A stretch of DNA of 9,765 nt from positions 1 to 9,765 of the forward strand of contig CALFLM010000074.1 in assembly GCA_937880075.1 (NCBI GenBank), read 5' to 3'. Of the stretch, positions 4,517-9,765 are shown one piece after another (the first letter of the stretch is position 1; each line of letters begins with the position of its first letter). The position numbers were made by a program, and so were the translations under genes. The notes beneath the pieces were generated by a model. The model did no database searches and was not told the origin of the DNA. It saw nothing but the letters and a program-made list of their open reading frames with translations. The stretch is from an uncultured Romboutsia sp. GTDB lineage: Bacteria; Bacillota; Clostridia; Peptostreptococcales; Peptostreptococcaceae.

Positions 4517-7162
4517 CTACTTTGTATCATACCAAGAATTTCCTATGTTTAAATCTACATCTAGGTTTACATCTAAACATACTGCATTTTCCATTTCATC
4601 TTTAACTATTTTCTTAACTATATCTATTTCACTATCTATAGCTTCTACTATAAGTTCATCATGAACTTGAAGTATAAGTTTTGATTTTAAATTATTTTCT
4701 TCTAACTTTTTATATACATTTATCATAGCTATCTTTATTATATCAGCTGCACTTCCTTGTATAGGTGCATTCATTGCTGCTCTTTTTCCTGCGTTTCTTA
4801 ACATAAAATTACTTGATTTTATTTCTGGTATATATCTTCTTCTATTCAGTATCGTTGTAACATATCCACTATCACTAGCATTATCTATAATATTATCCAT
4901 AAATTCCTTTATCTTATTATATTTATTAAAGTAATTTTCTATATACTCTTTTGCTTGTTTTACTGGTATATGTAAATCTTCTGATAATCCAAAATCACTT
5001 TTACCATAAACTATTCCAAAATTTACAGCCTTTGCATCGCTTCTTTGCTTACTAGTTACCTCATCCATACTAACATTAAATACCTGAGATGCTGTTTTAG
5101 TATGGATATCTTCATTATGCTTAAATGCATCTATCATAGTCTTATCTTTACTCATATGAGCAAGGACTCTAAGTTCAACTTGAGAATAATCGGCATCTAC
5201 TAACTTACATCCTTTGTCTGATATAAATACCTTTCTTATATTTCTTCCCATTTCAAGCTTAACTGGTATATTTTGTAAATTAGGTTCAGTTGAAGAAATT
5301 CGTCCTGTTGTAGTTATAGTTTGATTAAATGATGAGTGTATTCTTCCATCTATAGGATTTATTATAGATAATAACCCTTCTACATATGTTGAGTTTAATT
5401 TTACTATTTGCCTATACTCTGTAATTTTATCAATTATAGGACTTTGATCTTTTAATTTATCTAATACTTCTGCATTAGTTGAGTATCCAGTCTTAGTCTT
5501 TTTAATAACTGGAAGACCTAATTTTTCAAATAATATTACTCCTAATTGTTTAGGAGAATTTATATTAAATTCCTCTCCTGATATTTCATATATTTCACTT
5601 TCAAGTTTTTTTATTATTTCTTTAAATTGTAAACCTAATTCATTTAATTTTTCCTTATCTACCTTTATCCCTTCATACTCCATATCTGCTAATACTTCAA
5701 CTAAAGGCATTTCTACATGATATAGTAATCCATCCATATTACTTTCTTTTAAGTTTTCTTCCATTATTGGCATTACATTTTTTACAGTATCAATTACCTG
5801 AGATATATGACTACTTAGTTCTTCAAAGTCTAAATCTTGATATTTTTTAGCTTTTACACCTTTACCTAATAATTCTTCCTTTGTTTTTACTTTTTTAGTT
5901 AAGTATTTCATAGCTATTGCACTACATTCATATGATGTTGATGACATTGAATCAATTAAATACTCAGCAATAGTTATATCAAAATATATGTTTTCTAATT
6001 TTATACCATATGGTCTAAATGCTATGTAATCATCTTTTAGATTATATCCTAATTTCTTTATTTCATTACTTTTAAATATAGATTCTAACTTATGTATTTG
6101 ATTTTCTTCTATATAATATATGTTTTTACCATCTACACTTAAAAATATATACATTATCCTTTTGTCTAATATATTACCTTCTCTTGTTACTACCTTTATT
6201 ATTAATTTATTATTTTCTTGTACCTTATTTATAAATTCATCTATATCCTCTAGCTTGGATGCTTCTAAATTAACTTCATTAACTATTTCTTTGTTATCAT
6301 CTAAGTTTCCTATCCTTGGAATTAAACTTGTAAAACCTAAATATTTAAATCCATCTAAAATATCTTCTGCATTATAATTTCCATACTCTAATTCTTCTAA
6401 ATTAAATTCTATAGGAACATCTCTTATAATAGTAGCTAATTTTTTACTCATTATAGCTAGTTCTTTATTTTCTTCTAACTTCTTTTTTGTACTTCCTTTT
6501 ATACTATCTATATTATCAAATATACCTTCTATGCTAGAAAACTCTTTTATAAGCTTTATACCTGTTTTTTCTCCTATGCCTGGAACACCTGGTATATTAT
6601 CAGATTTGTCTCCCATAAGACCTTTTAGATCTATAAATTGAGTAGGCGTCATTTCATATTTTTCTATAACTGAATCATAATTATATTCTTCAACTTCCCC
6701 AACTCCCTTTTTAGTTATTAAAGTAGTTGTTTTATTAGATGCAAGTTGTATGGCATCTTTATCTCCTGTAACTATGTATACTTTAAATCCATTATCTTCT
6801 GCTGTTTTAGAAACCGTACCTATTATATCATCCGCCTCATATCCATCAATTTCTAACCTATGTATATTAAATTTATCTAATAAATCTTTTAACGGTTCAA
6901 ACTGCTCTCTTAATTCATCAGGCATTTTCTTTCTTCCAGCTTTATATTCTTTAAATTCTATATGCCTAAATGTAGGCGCTTTTCTATCAAAAGCAACGCT
7001 TATATGTGTAGGATTATATGTATCTATTATTTTAAGAAGCATATTAGTAAAACCATATACTGCATTAGTTTTTAATCCTTCTTTATTACTCATTTCTGGT
7101 AAAGCATAAAATGCTCTGTTTATTATCGAATTTCCATCTATTATAACTAATGTTTTATCCAA
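4517..7162 (-). CDS. polA: DNA polymerase I
   Basis: Fills gaps and removes RNA primers during replication and repair. 881 residues from the TTG start. The 5'-nuclease domain (1-290) keeps its acidic metal ligands: IIDGNS (8-13), the EADD cluster (109-112), TGDKD (132-136) and GDKSDNIPGVPGIG (184-197, helix-hairpin-helix). The polymerase domain (about 480-881) is intact: motif A DADYSQVELR (656-665, catalytic Asp658), motif B from Arg707 with Lys711, Phe715 and Tyr719, and motif C VHDEL (833-837, Asp835). The middle 3'-5' exonuclease-like domain keeps NLKDD (374-378) but lacks the DxE motif and the final YxxxD, so proofreading is probably lost, as in Bacillus-type enzymes. A GTG at 7171 is in frame but overlaps the AGGAG; the TTG at 7162 lies 8 nt after AGGAG and gives the typical MDKTLVIIDGNS start. 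First gene of the operon. Confidence 0.97.
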   Translation of the reverse strand: MDKTLVIIDGNSIINRAFYALPEMSNKEGLKTNAVYGFTNMLLKIIDTYNPTHISVAFDRKAPTFRHIEFKEYKAGRKKMPDELREQFEPLKDLLDKFNIHRLEIDGYEADDIIGTVSKTAEDNGFKVYIVTGDKDAIQLASNKTTTLITKKGVGEVEEYNYDSVIEKYEMTPTQFIDLKGLMGDKSDNIPGVPGIGEKTGIKLIKEFSSIEGIFDNIDSIKGSTKKKLEENKELAIMSKKLATIIRDVPIEFNLEELEYGNYNAEDILDGFKYLGFTSLIPRIGNLDDNKEIVNEVNLEASKLEDIDEFINKVQENNKLIIKVVTREGNILDKRIMYIFLSVDGKNIYYIEENQIHKLESIFKSNEIKKLGYNLKDDYIAFRPYGIKLENIYFDITIAEYLIDSMSSTSYECSAIAMKYLTKKVKTKEELLGKGVKAKKYQDLDFEELSSHISQVIDTVKNVMPIMEENLKESNMDGLLYHVEMPLVEVLADMEYEGIKVDKEKLNELGLQFKEIIKKLESEIYEISGEEFNINSPKQLGVILFEKLGLPVIKKTKTGYSTNAEVLDKLKDQSPIIDKITEYRQIVKLNSTYVEGLLSIINPIDGRIHSSFNQTITTTGRISSTEPNLQNIPVKLEMGRNIRKVFISDKGCKLVDADYSQVELRVLAHMSKDKTMIDAFKHNEDIHTKTASQVFNVSMDEVTSKQRSDAKAVNFGIVYGKSDFGLSEDLHIPVKQAKEYIENYFNKYNKIKEFMDNIIDNASDSGYVTTILNRRRYIPEIKSSNFMLRNAGKRAAMNAPIQGSAADIIKIAMINVYKKLEENNLKSKLILQVHDELIVEAIDSEIDIVKKIVKDEMENAVCLDVNLDVDLNIGNSWYDTK

Positions 7163-7170
7163 ATTTATCA

Positions 7171-7175
7171 CTCCT
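7171..7175 (-). promoter_or_regulatory. Ribosome binding site that sets the polA start
   Basis: AGGAG on the minus strand. The GTG of a longer reading uses the last G of this site and cannot be used with it; the TTG at 7162-7160 is 8 nt away, the ideal distance. Confidence 0.65.
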
Positions 7176-7192
7176 ATTGTTTATATAATTTA

Positions 7193-7207
7193 ATTATAGC
7201 TATTATA
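7193..7207 (-). promoter_or_regulatory. Possible polA operon promoter (-10 candidates)
   Basis: Two minus-strand TATAAT hexamers (7207-7202 and 7198-7193) lie 20-40 nt before the polA ribosome site. Neither has a good -35 at 17 nt; the second has TAGACA at a short 15-nt spacing. The operon must start in this gap because the neighbouring gene is a divergent tRNA, but the exact promoter is uncertain. Confidence 0.35.
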
Positions 7208-7267
7208 TACCAATGTCTATTATTTAATATTACCATAACATATTATGAATATTAATACCAATATATA

Positions 7268-7296
7268 TTGCCAGTATTTTATCTAAGTGCTATAAT
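7268..7296 (+). promoter_or_regulatory. Promoter of the tRNA-Leu gene
   Basis: Plus-strand -35 TTGCCA (7268-7273), exact 17-nt spacer, -10 TATAAT (7291-7296). Transcription would start near 7303, about nine bases before the mature tRNA. It is the best sigma-A-type promoter in the window. Confidence 0.8.
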
Positions 7297-7311
7297 ATTT
7301 ATATATCATAT

Positions 7312-7397
7312 GCCGGATTGGTGAAATGGCAGACACGACGGACTCAAAATCCGTTTCTAATTATAGAGTGTGGGTTCGAATCCCACATCCGGCACCA
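7312..7397 (+). tRNA. tRNA-Leu (anticodon CAA)
   Basis: An 86-nt class II tRNA with encoded CCA. Acceptor stem 7312-7318 pairs with 7387-7393 (7 bp), discriminator A7394, CCA 7395-7397. The anticodon stem 7338-7342 / 7350-7354 encloses a 7-base loop with T7344 and anticodon CAA at 7345-7347, reading the UUG leucine codon. A long variable arm has stem 7356-7359 / 7364-7367, as expected for leucine. The T arm 7370-7374 / 7382-7386 carries the TTCGAAT loop. It is the only plus-strand gene here, diverging from polA and converging on the metallophosphoesterase, with its own promoter and terminator. Confidence 0.97.
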
Positions 7398-7399
7398 TT

Positions 7400-7430
7400 A
7401 TAAACACTATCTATTATAGATAGTGTTTAT
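7400..7430. terminator. Bidirectional terminator between tRNA-Leu and the metallophosphoesterase
   Basis: A perfect 14-bp inverted repeat (7400-7413 / 7417-7430) with a 3-base loop. On the plus strand it ends in T-rich sequence just after the tRNA; on the minus strand it follows the metallophosphoesterase, whose stop codon (7429-7427) lies inside it. One hairpin therefore serves two convergent genes. Confidence 0.85.
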
Positions 7431-8308
7431 TTACATTTTAAGGTAATTTCAACTATTTCTGGCTTACAATTTATCCTGGGTAATACCTTTGATCCACCTA
7501 ACCCCTTGCTTAATATCATGGTAGATTTACCTATATTATACTCTCCTAAATCATACTTAGGAAAGAACTCTCTATTTGGAGAAAGTAAACCTCCTTTAAT
7601 TGGAATCCTAATTATCCCTCCATGTACATGACCTGCTAATACTAAGTCAGCTCCCCAATTTGAGTATCCCTCAAAGAAAAATGGTGTATGTACTAATAAT
7701 ATATTATATTCTTCATTATTTATTTTTCCTAGTTTTTTTTCTACATCATATTTATTAAAATCTAACTTCTTATTTTTATAATTTCCATTAAATAGATATG
7801 GATAGTAATTATATGGAACTATTAAACCATAAAGATTTATACACTTACTATCTCTTTCTATTTTAACCCATTCATTCTCTAAATTGATAATATCTTTTCT
7901 CTCTAGTTGTTTAAAATATTCCTTATACAATTCTTTGTATCTATTTATCATTACCTTTTGCTCATGATTTCCAATTATATGATATACTCCGTACTTTTTA
8001 CTTAACTCATCTATTAATTTTAGTGCTATGCTAAAATCTTCGTTTGCACCATCAATCAAATCTCCAGTTATACATACTATATCTGGATTTAATTTATCTA
8101 TTTTTTCTAATAAGATACTATTGTCTATTCCAAAGCTTCTATTGTGTAAATCACTTATTTGAACTATTTTAAATTCATCAAATATTTTAGGTATTTTTCT
8201 ACTTTGTACTTCATAACTTGCACACTCTATATCTTCTGATTTATACATACAATATATATATCCACCGAGTAATACAATTGCACCACTTATAAGTAATTCT
8301 TTAAACAT
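7427..8308 (-). CDS. Membrane-anchored metallophosphoesterase (YkuE/YaeI-like)
   Basis: 293 residues. An N-terminal hydrophobic segment (about 5-21) looks like an uncleaved anchor; Cys20 is not in a proper lipobox. The calcineurin-like two-metal centre is complete: DLH (53-55), GDLID (82-86), GNHE (113-116), His207 in LLVHTPF and GHVHGG (226-231). The order and spacing match the YkuE/YaeI group of phosphoesterases acting at the membrane; some relatives hydrolyse phospholipid-linked substrates, but the substrate here is unknown. The C terminus has LGGSKVLPRINCKPEIVEITL, common in this group. The ATG has GGGAG 4 nt upstream. It is monocistronic, between its own promoter and a terminator shared with the tRNA. 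Confidence 0.9.
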   Translation of the reverse strand: MFKELLISGAIVLLGGYIYCMYKSEDIECASYEVQSRKIPKIFDEFKIVQISDLHNRSFGIDNSILLEKIDKLNPDIVCITGDLIDGANEDFSIALKLIDELSKKYGVYHIIGNHEQKVMINRYKELYKEYFKQLERKDIINLENEWVKIERDSKCINLYGLIVPYNYYPYLFNGNYKNKKLDFNKYDVEKKLGKINNEEYNILLVHTPFFFEGYSNWGADLVLAGHVHGGIIRIPIKGGLLSPNREFFPKYDLGEYNIGKSTMILSKGLGGSKVLPRINCKPEIVEITLKCK

Positions 8309-8370
8309 TATACTCCCTACCTTTTAAATATCATATTTAGCCAATATAAGTTTTAAACTAATTATTTATA

Positions 8371-8379
8371 ATTATATCA
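8371..8379 (-). promoter_or_regulatory. Extended -10 promoter of the metallophosphoesterase gene
   Basis: Minus-strand TGATATAAT, a TATAAT hexamer with the TG of an extended -10 at the right distance. Start of transcription would be near 8364, a leader of about 55 nt. No good -35, which extended -10 promoters do not need. Confidence 0.5.
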
Positions 8380-8405
8380 GTTTATTAAAGTATATTATAG
8401 TAATT

Positions 8406-8443
8406 AAAAAGAGACTATACTTGAAATAGTATAATCTCTTTTT
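8406..8443 (-). terminator. Rho-independent terminator of the 60-aa gene
   Basis: Stem 8406-8421 / 8428-8443 with a six-base loop and U-rich 3' arm on the minus strand. The single imperfect pair is G-U on the minus strand and C-A on the plus strand. It follows the stop codon of the small gene by 4 nt. Confidence 0.8.
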
Positions 8444-8447
8444 GCTA

Positions 8448-8630
8448 TTAATCATCTTTTTTTACTTTGTGATAAAGCTTTTGTGTCTTTGTTTTGTTAG
8501 ATCCACTATCTTTAGCTCCTATGTGTAATCCATTTTCTATTCCTAACTCAGATCCATGTTCAAAGTACATTTTTCTCATTTCTGCTTTTGATTTAGGTCT
8601 GTCTTTAAGTCTATTTTTATTATTATCCAT
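8448..8630 (-). CDS. Small basic protein, 60 aa, function unknown
   Basis: I do not recognise this protein. It is strongly charged and Lys/Arg/Asn-rich, with no Cys, no signal peptide and no membrane segment. Residues about 10-25 (DRPKSKAEMRKMYFEH) could form an amphipathic helix; the middle (ELGIENGLHIGAKDSGSNKT) is Gly/Ser-rich and probably flexible, and the tail (KLYHKVKKDD) is basic. That it is real is supported by a strong AGAGGAGG ribosome site, although 12 nt from the ATG is a long spacing, and by a good terminator right after the stop. It may be transcribed alone or together with the upstream lipoprotein gene, since no clear terminator separates them. The size and charge would suit a nucleic-acid- or ribosome-associated or spore-core protein, but nothing in the sequence decides this. 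Confidence 0.7.
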   Translation of the reverse strand: MDNNKNRLKDRPKSKAEMRKMYFEHGSELGIENGLHIGAKDSGSNKTKTQKLYHKVKKDD

Positions 8631-8753
8631 GATAAAATTAATCCTCCTCTAAGTCTTTCTTAAGATTAATTTATCCAAAGTTTTAATTCATATTCTTTTT
8701 TCACTGTTAAATTATTTTCTATTGATATAACACTCTAAGTATTATTTTTAACT

Positions 8754-9491
8754 TTATTTAAAGAATGAGAAATCATTTAATAAGTTTAAACATTCACTTA
8801 TTTCCACTATTTTAATATCTTCTATCTTATCAGATTTATTGTATACTAACATAATTTCATTATTTGAAGGGTTTATTTTATTTAGTAAATATAATTTTAT
8901 ATTTTTTTCTCTTTTATTATCATAAATATCAAAATTTGGTTTGATATCTCCTATATCTTTAAAAAATAATTCTATATCTTCTCCTACATATTTATCTAAT
9001 TTTATATTTTCAAATTTATCTAATAACAAATTAGGTTTTTCGCTATATCTATCTACTACTATATCTACACTTGATTTAATGTTTTCTTTTTCATCTTTAG
9101 ATAAAAGTTCATAAGTTTGAACTTCCTTTACTATATCATTCTCAAGTTGTATATATAAAGCACTACTTTTTGACTTGTCCACATTAGCCTCTTTTGGATA
9201 TATCAATCTAATATTTTCTATGGTATTAAGTTTTTCTATATTTTCTATACCTTTTACTTTATCAATATCAATATAATAGGCCGTGCAGTATGGACTCCCC
9301 ATGTTCTCTAATACATACTTATAATCTTTTCCAATTATTTCATTTACATTATTTTGTACTTTAGTCATAGTTTTTTGATAAGTAGCTTCATCCGCTATTG
9401 CTTGTACAGAATCTATATTTTTACCGCTACATCCAGTAACTAAAAAAGCAAATGAAATAAAGCTAATTGTTAATGCTTTTCTTATATTCAT
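8754..9491 (-). CDS. Lipoprotein of unknown function with two possible SmpA/OmlA (BLIP)-like repeats
   Basis: 245 residues from the chosen ATG at 9491, which has GAGGG 6 nt upstream; in-frame ATGs at 9494 and 9506 are less well placed. The signal peptide ends in LVTGC (Cys21), so the mature protein is lipid-anchored on the outer face of the membrane. The mature part is acidic and Lys-rich. Two stretches look related: EIIGKDYKYVLENMGSPY followed by strands ending in IVKEVQTYEL (about 50-130), and KYVGEDIELFFKDIGD followed by strands ending in IEDIKIVEI (about 165-235). A helix with G-x(4)-V-x(5)-G-x-P, then beta strands, recalls the SmpA/OmlA or BLIP-like fold that mediates protein contacts in envelope lipoproteins. 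This is my inference by eye. Neighbours give no functional hint. Confidence 0.8.
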   Translation of the reverse strand: MNIRKALTISFISFAFLVTGCSGKNIDSVQAIADEATYQKTMTKVQNNVNEIIGKDYKYVLENMGSPYCTAYYIDIDKVKGIENIEKLNTIENIRLIYPKEANVDKSKSSALYIQLENDIVKEVQTYELLSKDEKENIKSSVDIVVDRYSEKPNLLLDKFENIKLDKYVGEDIELFFKDIGDIKPNFDIYDNKREKNIKLYLLNKINPSNNEIMLVYNKSDKIEDIKIVEISECLNLLNDFSFFK

Positions 9492-9497
9492 CATCTG

Positions 9498-9502
9498 CCC
9501 TC
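9498..9502 (-). promoter_or_regulatory. Ribosome binding site deciding the lipoprotein start
   Basis: GAGGG on the minus strand, 6 nt before the ATG at 9491, 3 nt before the ATG at 9494, and lying inside the coding region if the ATG at 9506 were used. Confidence 0.55.
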
Positions 9503-9551
9503 TCATATTAATTATTTTAAAATTTAATTTACCTTTAATTCATTTTATTAC

Positions 9552-9569
9552 TATATAATAGATTATATA
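9552..9569. repeat. Perfect 8-bp inverted repeat over the likely lipoprotein -10
   Basis: TATATAAT (9552-9559), AG, ATTATATA (9562-9569). Each arm holds a TATAAT, so the element can be read as a -10 on either strand; the leftward one (9567-9562) would start transcription near 9555, about 65 nt before the lipoprotein start. The -35 on that side is weak (TTATAA). It could also be an operator or simply chance in AT-rich DNA. Confidence 0.35.
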
Positions 9570-9712
9570 CTATTTATTTAAATCTTATAAATATATAATC
9601 ATAATTTGTAATATTTTTGTAATAAAATGTACTATTAACTCAGATTATAAATTTAATTATATATATTTTTTAATAATAATTCTGCATTATAAAATAATTT
9701 TATTGTTTAGTG

Positions 9713-9733
9713 TATTTTGAACAATACAAAATA
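9713..9733. repeat. 7-bp inverted repeat in the distal intergenic region
   Basis: TATTTTG (9713-9719), seven-base spacer, CAAAATA (9727-9733). The arm length and spacing suit a dimeric regulator site, but no regulator is known and the composition makes chance repeats likely. The rest of the stretch from 9507 to the window end holds no gene I can support. Confidence 0.3.
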
Positions 9734-9765
9734 ATAACTTTACCTAATGAAGTATTTTAATTAAA

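Noticed and set aside
4510..4530. Longer coaE start overlapping polA
   Set aside because: The family begins at the MIILGLTG start and a ribosome site is placed for the ATG at 4509.
9507..9765. Possible gene or riboswitch in the right-hand AT-rich stretch
   Set aside because: No open frame with a ribosome site, no GC-containing conserved stems; only AT-rich short repeats that are expected by chance.
1..9765. CRISPR array, insertion sequence, phage or attachment site
   Set aside because: No regularly spaced repeats, no transposase or integrase motifs, and no direct repeat of the tRNA-Leu 3' end was seen within the window.

Overview
The window is about three-quarters A+T. Its short intergenic gaps, strong GGAGG-type ribosome binding sites, U-tailed hairpin terminators and encoded tRNA CCA fit a low-GC Gram-positive Clostridium-type bacterium. 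The gene style and the run polA-coaE-lytic transglycosylase-peptide binding protein suggest the Peptostreptococcaceae (Clostridioides/Romboutsia group); that placement is inference from memory, not a database match. All protein genes lie on the minus strand, so transcription runs from high to low coordinates. The only plus-strand gene is a tRNA-Leu.

Read in the direction of transcription (right to left): an AT-rich upstream region (9492-9765); a 245-aa lipoprotein of unknown function (8754-9491); a 60-aa basic small protein (8448-8630) with a clear terminator; a membrane-anchored metallophosphoesterase (7427-8308) that shares a two-way terminator with the convergent tRNA-Leu(CAA) (7312-7397). 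Then comes the main operon: polA (start probably TTG at 7162), coaE, an SLT-type lytic transglycosylase and a family-5 solute-binding lipoprotein, ending at a long hairpin at 1637-1680. These four genes are separated by 7 nt, -8 nt and 4 nt, so they are almost certainly one transcript with coupled translation. Left of this are a lone copper-chaperone-like HMA protein (1276-1494), a 201-aa basic protein with two SAP/HeH-like helical repeats (418-1023), and the N-terminal part of a membrane-anchored endonuclease/exonuclease/phosphatase-family protein running off the left edge (1-327).

The operon mixes DNA repair (PolA), CoA synthesis (CoaE), wall turnover (lytic transglycosylase) and probable peptide capture (SBP), so it looks like a conserved housekeeping cluster rather than a single pathway. 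I see no mobile element, CRISPR array, phage gene or defence island, and no convincing new multi-gene system. The points most worth a second look are: the edge gene with no usable AUG, whose best start is AUA; a G7 tract in the ribosome binding site of the SAP-like protein; a plus-strand terminator hairpin at 1202-1235 with no plus-strand gene in front of it; an Asn-rich insert inside the solute-binding protein; and a lipoprotein that appears to hold two copies of a SmpA/OmlA-like fold.
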